The position numbers and the translations under genes were made by a program. The notes under the pieces were generated by a model that saw nothing but the letters and a program-made list of their open reading frames with translations, made no database searches and was not told where the DNA came from. DNA of 64,000 nucleotides, taken from NCBI GenBank assembly GCA_039000515.1, contig JBCFYV010000012.1, positions 35,330,562 through 35,394,561 of the forward strand, written 5' to 3'. Source of the DNA: Timema cristinae. Lineage: Eukaryota; Arthropoda; Insecta; Phasmatodea; Timematidae. Position 1 is the first letter of the stretch; each line of letters starts with the position of its first letter. Positions 42,931-53,298 of the stretch are shown here, piece by piece.

Positions 42931-45900
42931 CTAGAAAAAATGTGATAAACTATATCCGTAAGGTACGGAGGTGTTGTTATTTAATCTCCTACGCTTAGTG
43001 AACACAATATTATAATTTTTTCTCTCCAACTTGGAGACGACGATGGGACCTCTTTTTCTTTTAATTTTTAGAGGATTAATCACGTGTACGGGGTCCATGT
43101 CTTTCAAAATCATGTGTTTAATAGTAGTAAAGTTTACAATCTTTGTGTTTTCATAGTTTAGTGTTATACCCCTGACCTTGGTGGTGGACCTGTATTCGTT
43201 CGTCTCGGGAACAAACACATTGTAAGAATAATTTTTCGGTCCAACGGAAACAAACTCTGTAATGTACGCGCTCTCTGAGTAGGTGGTCAGCTCGTTTGTC
43301 ATGTCACCCTACTTGTCGCCTGTCGGTATCGTGTACGTGTCTGTCGGTCTTATCACACTTATAATAGAGTCCGTGTCACAGTAAAGACAAGAACCGCCCA
43401 AGTGCCTGAGATATGAGTATAATTTCATACGGGCACCGGTGGTCACATACGCGGCTATAGGAACATTGAACGTGTCAAGAGGGAGTAAGGCCTCGTCACA
43501 TTAAGTCCACGAGACGCAAGCAACCTCGTCATTGGGGAAAATAATGTTGCGAACCTCTGTGCCGGGGGTGGTGAGTAGGGAGAAAAAGTCTTTTGGGTTG
43601 TTCAAAATGGTGGTCTGTGTCTTGTTCTTGTTCAATGCAAATCGTCCCCAGAAAGAGTTTAAACACAATTTGGAGAGTGCGCGCTTTCCTGGATTTTTAA
43701 CAATTTCGTTTTTATCCAGCACTCTTCCCTTTGTTTTGTAATGCTCGCTAACGTAATTGTCTTTGTCCGCGTCTGTTTTCACCCATCCAGGGTATCCAGA
43801 CGCCTCCTGTTTGATCTTGAGGAACTTGTTAATATACTCTACAAACAGTCCGCCTTCTTTGGTCTGAAGATCGAACTGGGTAATTTTATATTCCCAAAAT
43901 TCGTGTACCCTAACCATCTTGTAGTCCATTTCTAGTGCTAGTCGAACCTCTTCCACTATCCATGTGCCTGTAATAGTCCTGTCAGAGTCGGTGTGTAAAC
44001 AATCCCCTTGGTTCATCTCGTTTGCACAAGAGGAACATAAACAAAACATTAATTTTGATTGTGTCTTGAAGGGCAGTACAGGGTGATACAAACTTCTAGG
44101 AGGTAGAACAGTACATTTAATTAGACCCTCTCGATCTACAATGTCAGCGGGGCAGTCGTCGGTGACAAAATAATTTATAGGGTGACCTACAGGAAATTTA
44201 AAATATTTGCATACCCAAGGATATAAACTGCAGACATCAAGATAGCCTATTTTTTCGTCGGGGATTGTCTTGTAGTGTATTGTCATAGATTCACACCGCC
44301 CACCATACAGTGCGTCACGTGGATTGAGCGGAGTAGTTTAATCATAGAGTGATTGTTTAGCTCTAGATCTAGTTCTGTGTTTTCAGTCAGTATTTTGTCA
44401 AAGTCACACTTTTTCATAGTTGTAACAGTGTACCCTGTGGCTCTAAATGCTCGATCTCTCAACAGAGTGCACTCGTATCTTTCGGTGAGAGTCTCTTTCG
44501 TCCCTGTTATAGTCACGTCACGGTTTGAAAGACATGTACACCCGTAGAAGAAACAACCATCAAAGTCAAAAATCTCCCTCGTCATCTCGCAGTACCCGTC
44601 CACCTTCCTGCCCAAGATTTCTATCTTACGCCCGTTGAAGGCGTGCTGTATGTGATTATCGGGGCGGGTTTTCTCCAGATAGACTAACCATTTTATGGCT
44701 TTCACAGACTGTCTGTCACCGCACCTGTAACCCCCCTTGGGCAGGATGGCTATCGTATCGGGGGCTAAGAACAATTTTCTAAATAATCGATTGCACGCTG
44801 ACGAGATTGTTATAGATTCTCTATACACGTTTGTCGAGCCAATATTTAGAAATAAATGACGAAATGTACGGCAACCCTTGCGTAATACATTTACGTCATC
44901 CACACAATAGTCCTCCAACTCTGACTTATTATTAAATATATACCCCTGCCGCAGTTTCTCAGCGTGCCACACCAAAAAGTCATTTCGCTCATCCGGTTTC
45001 ATATAATCCGCACCAAAAATTTCGGGACCAGGCATCTCACCGATATAATTTAAATTCTTTTCTGTATTAAACAGATAGGTGTAGTGTCCTTTTTTACAGT
45101 CTAGTCCAAACGCTTTCGGGATCTGTCTCAGGGGCATAGGTAGGAAACATAGGCTGTCTTTAAATTGTATATTGTCCATTGTCATGCAGAGTATTTTAGT
45201 TCCGTCCGCGATAATTTTAGGGGTGCAGTTTAGTGATAGAAATCTATTCAGGATAAATATAGCATCGAATCCTTTTGAATTATGCACAAGACAAACAATT
45301 TTATTGGCAAACGGCCTCGGTTGTCTTAGGTAGTCGATAAAGCCGTCTACCGGATTATCCCAAAAGGAATGAGATCGTTTCCCGCATTGGTCACAATCCT
45401 CGTCCATATTATCGTTAAATTCACATTTTACACAATAGTGTTGTACGTGAAGAAAATTCGGCTCGTGCACAAAACAATCATCGGTTATAGCGCGATCTTG
45501 TCTAGTCTCGAAATCATAAAATACCATTAGGTATTTATCATCAAGCTCCTTTAGACTCAACACCTGCATGTAACAACGATGCGGGTTTTCTTTATTCTGT
45601 TTGCACGTCGCGCAGTATGATTTAAAACATTCGTGATTACTACCCTTTGTTTTATCACAGGTAATACACACCTCTCTTAAATAAAAAACGATTTTCTTAC
45701 CGTCTATTTTATTCGATTTATGGCTAGTAAAACAAGTGCCAGACCTAAATAATCTGTTAAAATCACTGCAATACACTTTTTCGCTTGTATACATACACGG
45801 CGGTATGGACATACATTGGGGGCAAGTACTCTTACATGAATGTCTTGCACCTCTTTTAAATCCGGTATTACATCCGTCGCAAAAGTATTCAACTGAAAAA

Positions 45901-46862
45901 GCGGCTGCCATATTAATTATTACGTTGAAGTGATGAGTGACGTAATCGTACAATAGGTTAATGTACTTAGTCGAAGATGAAATCCCCTCATACCACTATT
46001 CATTGACCATCGAGAGGGTATTATACACGCGTATTTTATATTGGTCACGGAAATAACTTTGAAATTTATCGAGATGTTCGCATCCCCCTCCCCCGGATAA
46101 ATCTATCCGCGTTTTTGCGAGAAGATAATCTACAACATTTTTTATTTTATCCCCCTTAGTATACGATTTATAATTAATATCATTTGTGATTTTGGCTATC
46201 GCTATTACTATAGCGTGCGCCAAACAATTCGTCAATGATTTAACAACGACTATGCTCCTTTTATGATGACTTAGATAATCGTTAGGAAGACATCTTCTTT
46301 TTAATGATCTCTTACCGTTGCCCATAATCATTTTGATATGATTCACTTTAATCATCAATACATCGGCCATACCAAATCTGGCGTTACTCTGAATGACTTT
46401 TGTTAATGAATTCATAATACTCTTCACATCAATTTGGTCACATCTACGGTACGAAACCCCGACCGGTTTATCGAGGCTATTCTCCGTGTTCGTTATCGTT
46501 AGTCCAATTAAATCGTAATGTGCCGTACCTCTAAGCAAGTATGCTAATAGACTTGAGTCTATGAGCAGTGGACTCACGTTCGTAATCATAGACTTCAATC
46601 GAACTAAAATATCCCTGCCTAAGGTGTTGAACCGAGTATACGTTCGTCCTGTCTCTCTTATTATGGTAAATGAGTCATCAATGTTTGTAATTCCTCCCGC
46701 ATAATTAAAAATGTGTTCGCGTTGTCTGTTAATGTCTGAAGTAGAGGGTATGGCATTGTCACTAGATTCGTCCGTTATAAATGATTGTTCGTTAGACACT
46801 AAAAAAGATCCAAGAAAATTAATTGTTAGTTTATATAATATATTGAGAATAGAGAAACACAC
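42931..46862 (-). pseudogene. polB: Family B DNA polymerase of a Polinton-like element, three stops and one frameshift
   Basis: A replicative polymerase with 3'-5' exonuclease of the protein-primed (DNA_pol_B_2) type. From about 46800, just after a polypyrimidine-AG (CTTTTTTAG), an N-terminal region runs to FQSYFRDQYKIRVY. A Cys-rich stretch (YFCDGCNTGF, CPQC, CATC) follows, then ExoI FYDFETR (about 45510), ExoII HNSKGFDAIF, ExoIII YCVDDVNVL, motif A DVCSLYP (44218-44238), motif B LCLNSFWGRF and motif C YCDTDS (43366-43383). The C terminus is basic. Breaks: TAG at 45996-45998, a one-base frameshift in an ATGA overlap at 44283-44286, TAA at 43501-43503, TAG at 43309-43311. Outside these the frame is open for about 1,290 codons and all catalytic motifs are kept, so decay is recent or partly base-calling. 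TATAAAAG lies upstream at 47054-47061. Confidence 0.9.
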
Positions 46863-46963
46863 AAAAAAATTAAAATAAAAACAAATAAGTATAGAAAAAT
46901 ATAAAATATTAGTTTAACTAATAAATTGAACACTAGAGATATAAAAGCACTGTGCTTACTTTT

Positions 46964-47023
46964 ACCAGAGAGCTTGGGGTTGTTTTTTACGTGACAACTT
47001 CTTTTCAGCCAACAAGATGGCAA
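46964..47023 (-). other. Possible leader exon of PolB
   Basis: Between the TATA box (47054-47061) and the PolB acceptor at about 46800, the minus strand has a stretch ending in AAAAGTAAGC, a good 5' splice site at about 46964. It would give a leader exon and an intron of about 165 bp. There is no ATG in this exon, so the start codon of PolB is unresolved. Confidence 0.35.
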
Positions 47024-47053
47024 TGAAATGATAACTTGGTATAGTTAAATTCT

Positions 47054-47061
47054 CCTTTTAT
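47054..47061 (-). promoter_or_regulatory. TATAAAAG box upstream of PolB
   Basis: TATAAAAG on the minus strand, preceded by ACATTGAGCTGGAGGTC. The same context (ACATTGAGCTGGTGGAC then TATAAAAG) stands before the second Cys-rich gene at 49497-49504. The repetition in front of two unrelated genes argues for a real core promoter module. Confidence 0.65.
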
Positions 47062-47142
47062 AGACCTCCAGCTCAATGTTTTTTTCTGAACACACCTTTC
47101 AAAATCATGTGTGTTGATTTCCACACCACACCTTTCAGCAGC

Positions 47143-47199
47143 GACCTGAATATCTAATTAGAAATATACGTGATCGGCCTTGGTCTCGCGACTCTATGA
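47143..47199. promoter_or_regulatory. Shared 57-bp upstream module, copy 1
   Basis: The module GACCTGAATATCTAATTAGA, then AATATACGTGATCGGCCTTG and GTCTCGCGACTCTATGA lies between the divergent PolB and Cys-rich genes. Near-identical copies are at 49589-49652 and 49691-49747. A plausible enhancer or replication-linked element. Its function is inferred only from copy conservation and position. Confidence 0.5.
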
Positions 47200-47323
47200 C
47201 TAGCTTGTAGTAAGTTGAATACTTAATAGAAATCAATCAATAAAATTACATAATGATTACATAATATTTATAATAGGTGTATATATAAGGAAAGGCGGGA
47301 ATATTAACTATATTATATTGATC

Positions 47324-48010
47324 ATGTCTTCGTCTACAGAGATTAAGGTACCGGCAGACCGGGAGTACAAGAGAGTATACAAACTCCAGTCAGCTTGGGC
47401 AGATTTACCAGCATGCAGTTGTTTCGACTTTGCTCATAAGCAGACAAGCATTGGATGTCTTCTACTATCCAAAGAATATCAAGACGATAAAGAGTTGGAA
47501 ATCAGCCTGGAACAACCGAGTTATTTAATAGGAAACATTGTGAGAGAGAATTATAGAGAGCATCCAGCTTCTAATATAAAGATAACTTACCATATCTGTT
47601 CTGAAAGATGTTTTTAAATTTCAAGGTACAATTACTGTCCAGAATTTAAAATAACTTGCTGTGAGTTCGTTTCTTGTGAGTATTTATATACAGAAGAATC
47701 ACTTAAACAACAAAAGAAGAAATCGTTTGACGACATTTATTGGGAGGAATTCGCTGACAATTACTACAAGGATCCTGCCAAAGGAGGACTACTCACTATA
47801 AAGGAAGCAGAAGAACATCTCAACCGTGACGAAGACTGGAACGTGAAGACGGAGCTGGAGGCCATAGAAACGTTGGTAGAAGATTGGGATAAAGAAATCG
47901 ACCTTGCCATCGATAAGGAAAAAGAGATCTGGAAATTCACTGCTTTGACAGATCAAGGTGGTCTAACTGTCAACTCATTCGGTATTCAATATGAACAACG
48001 AGGTATTTAA
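47324..48010 (+). pseudogene. Unrecognised Cys-rich protein of the virus-like block, copy 1
   Basis: The ATG at 47324 (MSSSTEIKVPADREYKRVYK) is 36 bp after a TATATAAGG box at about 47281. The frame contains ACSCFDFAHK, YHICSERCF, an in-frame TAA at 47615-47617, then in the same frame YCPEFKITCCEFVSCEYL, an acidic helical stretch (LEAIETLVEDWDKEIDLAI) and TAA at 48008. In total about 228 codons with one internal stop. Conserved Cys pairs shared with the copy at 49051-49460 suggest a zinc-ribbon or treble-clef fold. No known family comes to mind. The stop falls near the stop in copy 2, so a two-ORF arrangement or readthrough cannot be excluded. Transcribed divergently from PolB. Confidence 0.6.
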
Positions 48011-48440
48011 CGACAGCGAGGTAAGTCTTGACGGTAAAAAAAGATTAAACAGAATAATTCTTTTTCAAAAAGTATTTTTAGTTTCATTCAATTAATTAGA
48101 TTATATTTTCAAAAGTATTTTAAGTTTCATTAAATTAATTAGATTATATTTTCAAGATCCTTTAGAATTTAAAAAATGGACTCAAAATAGTCTATTGTCT
48201 GGAATTTTGAAAAAGTCATGGTTTTTGTGGTTCGAATCGAGGTATATTAGTTAATTCTTGGGTAATTCTAGACTTGCTCCAGTACCTCCACAAGCTCCTA
48301 TTCAATAACCTCATAGAACAGTTGATAATCAGCCTAAACCTGTTCCTTCTACTCCAAAAAAAATCATCTTCTAGTGGAACAATTGTAAGACAGGATATAG
48401 TTAGGAAATATGAAAATGTTCATCATAATAATATGTAAAT
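47991..48440 (+). pseudogene. Possible spliced Pro-rich ORF remnant
   Basis: The ATG at 47991 overlaps the end of the Cys-rich gene in another frame and reads MNNEVFNDSE directly before a perfect donor, GAGGTAAGT (about 48021). Further on (48270-48440) a Pro-rich stretch, LAPVPPQAPIQ, a stop, NQPKPVPSTPKK and, after a frame change, SSSSGTIVRQDIVRKYENV can be read. An exon of an unrecognised gene is possible but evidence is weak. Confidence 0.25.
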
Positions 48441-48819
48441 CAAACAAACATTGTAAATTGTATATTTTATTTTATAATCAATAATTCAATAAACCAAAAT
48501 ACAATATACCTATATATAAAAGTTCTATATTATTACCCCTGGAACAATTGTAAGACAGGATATAGTTAGGAATTATGAAAATGTACATCAAAATAATATT
48601 TAAATCAAACAAACATTGTAAATTGTATATTTTGTTTTATAATCAATAAACCAAAATACAATATATATATATATATTGTATTTTGGTTTATTGATTATAT
48701 ATATATAGGTTCTATATTATTACCCCTGGAACAATTGTAAGACAGTATATAGTTAGGAATTAACAATAAACCAAAATACAATATATATATATATATATAT
48801 ATAGTATTTTGGTTTATTG

Positions 48820-48862
<43 letters not shown>

Positions 48863-49045
48863 GGTTCTATATTATTACCCCTGGAACAATTGTAAGACAG
48901 TATATAGTTAGGAATTATGAAAATGTACATCATAATTATATGTAAATCAAACAAACATTGTAAATTGTATATTTTATTTTATAATCAATAAACCAAAATA
49001 CAATATATATATATATATATATAGGTTTTATATTATTACCCCAAA
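48440..49045. repeat. Tandem repeat of about 160-180 bp with AT hairpins
   Basis: Three to four units of the form GAACAATTGTAAGACAGTAT, then AAACATTGTAAATTGTATA, CAATAAACCAAAATACAATA, a (TA)n run and GTTCTATATTATTACCCCTG. In two units the CAATAAACCAAAATAC arm is followed by its reverse complement around the (TA)n run (48645-48697 and 48764-48822), giving long perfect hairpins. The array sits between the two Cys-rich gene copies. Confidence 0.8.
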
Positions 49046-49050
49046 ATCTT

Positions 49051-49460
49051 TTAAACATCCTCCTCGATTTCGTTATCCCAATCTTCTTTAATGTCTTTTT
49101 GTATTTTCAAAGCCGACTCTGCATGAAGGAACTCCCAAGAAACAAAGTCACAACAGGTTCTTTCAAACTGTGGACATTAATTTCCATTTCTTCTTATGAA
49201 ACAATTTTCTGCACATATGTGGTATCTCGTTGTAACATTAGTTGCATATTGTTCCCGATGTCCTTCCAAAATAATTGAATTTGTAAAATAACTGGTTCTT
49301 CTATGTATTCATTAATTACTAACAATCAACCTGGGTTTGATAATTTATGCGGAAAGTCAAAGCATTCGCATGTTGCTAAATCAGTTAAATAATTTGACAC
49401 TTTATATACACGTTCATAATTACGTCCTGCAGAACTATCTACGACTGATAAACACGCCAT
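49051..49460 (-). pseudogene. Unrecognised Cys-rich protein, copy 2, degraded
   Basis: The ATG at 49460 gives MACLSVVDSSAGRNYERVYK, then LATCECFDFPHKLSNPG and a TGA. After a frameshift come HREQYATNVTTRYHICAENC, a TAA, and CPQFERTCCDFVSWEF with an acidic end, DIKEDWDNEIEEDV, and a stop at 49051. Alignment by eye with the product at 47324-48010 keeps the CxCFDF, YHICxExCF and CPxFxxTCC signatures in order, with low identity between them. The two copies are therefore old paralogues, not a recent duplication. Confidence 0.6.
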
Positions 49461-49496
49461 GATGAAGATTATACATATATTATCTAATATGTACGC

Positions 49497-49504
49497 CTTT
49501 TATA
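49497..49504 (-). promoter_or_regulatory. TATAAAAG box upstream of Cys-rich copy 2
   Basis: TATAAAAG lies 37 bp before the ATG at 49460. The preceding sequence, AAGGTGTGTTCAGGAAAACA then ATTGAGCTGGTGGAC, matches the region before the PolB TATA box. The leader would be only a few bases long. Confidence 0.65.
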
Positions 49505-49588
49505 GTCCACCAGCTCAATGTGTTTTCCTGAACACACCTTCGTCATAAGCATGTGGGTTAATTTAAAATGTAGTTGGCCTTTCAGCAG

Positions 49589-49747
49589 CGAACTGAATAT
49601 CTAATTAGAAATATACGTGATCGGCCTTGGTCCTTATAATCGCGACTCGATGGCTAAATGGTTGAGAGAAGAAAGTTGAATACTTTGTGTGACCTGAATA
49701 TCTAATTAGAAATATACGTGATCGGCCTTGGTCTCGCGACTCTATGA
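49589..49747. promoter_or_regulatory. Shared 57-bp upstream module, copies 2 and 3
   Basis: Two copies of the module seen at 47143-47199 stand about 100 bp apart (49589-49652 and 49691-49747), between the minus-strand Cys-rich gene and the plus-strand ORF at 49855. The second is nearly identical to copy 1. Confidence 0.55.
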
Positions 49748-49854
49748 ATAGCTGGTAGTGAGATGAATACCTAATTAGAAAGATAGATAGTTGATGTTGT
49801 TCACCCCCAAAGCTAGACAGTACGCTATGTATCTAAGCCATTAGAATTATTAAA

Positions 49855-50384
49855 ATGGAATCAGTTGAAGACTTGTGTTTAAACAGCCACCTGCATTAGA
49901 CTTCGATCTAGCCGACGCTTCTGAGACCAACCTACAAGCTAGGCGGGGTGATCTGAGTGCAGATAAAACTACAGCAGAGTAAATCAAGGTAATTTATAAT
50001 TTCTTTATTTAGTTTTTAAAAAGTTTGTCTTCTTATTATTTATATAATATATTTGTTTGAATTTTTTCAAGATATGGAAAAGTTTATAAATGACTTCACT
50101 CAGCCAAGACCGACGACATTCAATATATTTCTTTAAGAAGTTTAAAAGAGAATACAATACTATATATTATATCTTTTAACGAAAGAGACACCAAGTGCGA
50201 TAGAGGTATTTATGTAAAAGCCTATTTACAAGATAACATCGTAGGCTTCTTCCTGCCTAAGAAGTTTTCCAACATTTGTGCAAAAGATCATATTGACATT
50301 GTTAATAAATCAAAGTCTGTATTAATTTATAATGGAATTGGGGTTGACAGTTCTATCAAGCTTAGGATTGTACAATCCGGTTAA
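49855..50384 (+). pseudogene. Small LPKKFS-type protein of the virus-like block, remnant
   Basis: The ATG at 49855 opens a short frame (MESVEDLCLNSHLH, stop). A shifted frame reads PPALDFDLADASETNLQARR. A donor-like AAGGTAATTT at about 49989 and an acceptor-like TTTTTTCAAG at about 50070 suggest an intron. The main open part runs from about 50110: SLKENTILYIISFNERDTK, DRGIYVKAYLQDNIVGFFLP, KKFSNICAKDHIDIVN and LIYNGIGVDSS to TAA at 50382. The LPKKFS and LIYNG landmarks resemble a small protein that I associate with other PolB-bearing elements of insects. Its function is not known to me. It is disrupted upstream, so only the C-terminal part is sound. Confidence 0.5.
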
Positions 50385-50577
50385 TAGTTTTAATCTTTGG
50401 TAATACTGGTTAAAAATTGATATAAAAGGAACTACTAAACATTATTTATAATTAATATTTGGTAATACTGGTTAAAAATTGAAATAAATGTAACTATTAA
50501 ACACTATTTATAATTAATCTTTGGTAATACTGGTTAAAAATTGAAATAAATGTTACTACTAAACACTATTTATAATT
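50385..50577. repeat. 62-bp tandem repeat, three units
   Basis: GGTAATACTGGTTAAAAATT starts at 50399, 50461 and 50523, a 62-bp period with few differences. The inverted-arm homology begins inside the last unit (about 50567), so this array marks the breakpoint. Confidence 0.9.
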
Positions 50578-50629
50578 ATACTATGTAACAAATAACTATT
50601 CATAATTGTCAATATAACAATTATATTAT

Positions 50630-50884
50630 ATGTGAAATCTGTATATGTTTTTATTATAATTAAATGTAAAAAAACTTGTATTTTATTTTTTCATTTGTAG
50701 TAATATTTGTAGACAATACCCTCGCCTCCAAATCGTTTGTCGACCCATCTGATCCAATCACTGTTGGACGATCTTTGTATTTTTATGGATAACAATAATA
50801 AATTGTGAAATACGTATATTTTTTTATTATAATTAAATGTGAAAAAACTTGTACTTATTTTTTCATTTCTAGTAATATTTCCCT
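50630..50884 (+). other. Exon-like fragment between direct repeats, right-arm copy
   Basis: This is the plus-strand version of 16245-16497. Repeats at about 50630-50710 and 50807-50884, each ending in a polypyrimidine-AG, enclose an open frame ending SKSFVDPSDPITVGRSLYF and YG then stop (about 50710-50791). Close to the LPKKFS-type gene and on the same strand, so it could be another exon of the virus-like block. Confidence 0.35.
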
Positions 50885-50994
50885 CTCATTTAAATTATAT
50901 ATTCGTAGTAAGAGCAATATAACTTTTTAGTGTATAATTAATAATTTAAACGTCCTACTGTCATAATGTACCTAGGCACTTAAACCACAATTAT

Positions 50995-51115
50995 CTTATG
51001 ACGTCACTGTAAACACTCCTGCACAATTAATTATCTTATGACGTCAGTCACTTAATATTATTCAAGTCTGATATATAATGTGACGTCTAGATGAAATGCA
51101 TTCCATGACGTCCCC
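50995..51115. promoter_or_regulatory. CRE-like GACGTC cluster, right-arm copy
   Basis: The mirror of 15995-16130 with the same four GACGTC cores, two of them full TGACGTCA. Confidence 0.45.
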
Positions 51116-51119
51116 ATAC

Positions 51120-53054
51120 ACATGAGGTGACGACAAATACATCACTCCAAAATTACAATACTCTCTCTCCGTTGCAGGAAAATCGATCATACCACCCCCA
51201 TATACTACTAGCATTATTTATATACCAAAGTAAAATAGCTTAGTTTTTAATTGTGGATGGTGCTCTAGAACAGATACAAATAAAACACTGTATTTTCTTA
51301 AAACAGCAAATCAATAATACATTTCTATTATAATTTATACTTGCAAGTAAACGGCATATCAAATGATGCTATAATCACATCTAGGCCTATTTAATATAAT
51401 TTCATTTTGTAATATTCAGACATCTCACTAGAATCAAAATCCAAGCGAAGGACATTTATTTGCACATGAAAGGTTAGAAAGGTAAAGTAATTTGGGGACG
51501 ATGCTTAAAAACCATACTTATAAATATTTCACTTATTTTTGTTATTTATTAACAAATTGATAGTTTTCTTGTATCAAAACATTCACTAAGGTATAGATAA
51601 TCGATATAAACTAAAATTATATTATTTGCTTTTGAAATTATTTGACATATTAAATAATTTAAACTATTTGTTTAATTTTTTTAATGGCACTTGCCATAAA
51701 ACTATTAAATTATTCATAGAGGACTGAAACTGCTCACATCCTGACATACAGATTCTCTTAATATGAATACTACAGCTTGGTAGTTACGATAAATATGTTT
51801 CTGCAAGTAATATTACAACAGTAACGTAATTAAATCATATTTTGGGATGATATATATTATCAATAATTGTCTTGGCGCTTAAGTCAAATATAGTATTTGA
51901 AAAAATCTACTTGAAGTAGGGAAACAAACCTGGGACCATTATAAAGACGGAAGTATCAAATTACTATGTTTAAATCTCATTTTTTAAATAATAAAATGAC
52001 ATTTAAACTTTATAGACTGTAAACAAGAACGAAACGAGTAAGAGAGTGAAAGGCGAGTGTTATTGATTTGCCTCGCTATTGAGCCTTCTGCAAGAATATA
52101 ACCTCTATGATAGCTAATTAACACCACTCACACTTTCGAGTGTACATTAATATTTTTTAAATCCACTCAAAATTCACACTTATTCACTCTTCACGTTTGC
52201 GTATTTCATTCTTGCAGTCCATCTTATCCCTTTATTGAAGGAAAGACTAATTTTCGTATTCTGACAAGTTGCCTTAAATGCTACTTATCAGGATGGATTA
52301 AATCAAAAATCCTCTCAGATGTTATGAGCTATATGGTAAGACTGATTGGTGACTTAGTCCCTTCATACATATATACATGTTTTAAATAATTTATAACTAT
52401 GTTTATATGATCTAATTCTACCAAACAAATAATTAATATGTGATTTATAATACAGTATATCAAATTTAAATTATCTTAAATCGATGAGCTAATGATTAAT
52501 TGTAATGTGTATGGTATCATTTGTTGTGAGCTATTCTTTTTATTCACTAGTTATCACATTCGGGATAGAATAATTACTGTCTAACAGTAAAATGTAAACT
52601 AGGAGGTCCAAACTTTTCTTCAAAATTTAAATTGCGCGCGCGCTACTTCCCAACGACACTAACGCCATTTGGCATCAATGTCTGACCACTGGAACTAAGG
52701 AGTAGCCAGATTCGTATCTTAAAATCTGGATTTTAGTAGCTCCTTGCATGTTTTTGTTTTTCTGGATCCTAAGACCATACCAGGACTGGACCTTCTGGTC
52801 GTACTTTCAAAAACGCGTGAGCGAACGCGTTTGTACCATTATAAATGTAAATCCTAAAGAATACTTTTTAATATTCTCATACTAAAGTACTTCAAATACA
52901 AAAAATATATTCCAGAAATAAGTTTTCATTTAAATTCTACAAAAACATTGGAAATATAAAATGTTTTCATGATTAGGTGAACCATGGAGGGAGGAGTGTT
53001 GGCGTGATTATAATGTGGTAAAAGTGCCATGTTAAAATTCATAAATTACACGTT
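51120..53054. other. AT-rich arm sequence, nothing recognised
   Basis: The mirror of about 13720-15990. The single TTAA at about 52719-52722 is the unoccupied target site of the fold-back element found at 14032-14395. Confidence 0.5.
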
Positions 53055-53265
53055 TTTCTGGTTTGTTAGTGAGCGGGAGGTCAAGGTTTGAATTCCGACT
53101 AGGTATAATCTACTAAAGCTTCTTTTAGTAACAGTTTCCCACGCTTCCTTCACACAAATGCGGTACATTTCCTCTCTACTCTACTTTACTCACTCTTATT
53201 CTATTATAATAACTAAATGCGAATAGCTTCGATGAATGGTAAGACGTTCTGTAAGAAATAAATAA
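53055..53265 (+). mobile_element. Decayed SINE-A relative, right-arm copy
   Basis: The plus-strand mirror of 13500-13720, with B-box-like GGTTTGAATTCCGAC and a SINE-A-like body. Confidence 0.5.
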
Positions 53266-53298
53266 CTATGTAAAGTATATATATTTAATGGTTTTTAG

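Noticed and set aside
37854..50577. Integrase, protease or capsid genes of a Polinton
   Set aside because: I looked for HHCC/DDE integrase and jelly-roll-like frames on both strands and found nothing I can support; absence may be due to loss or gaps.
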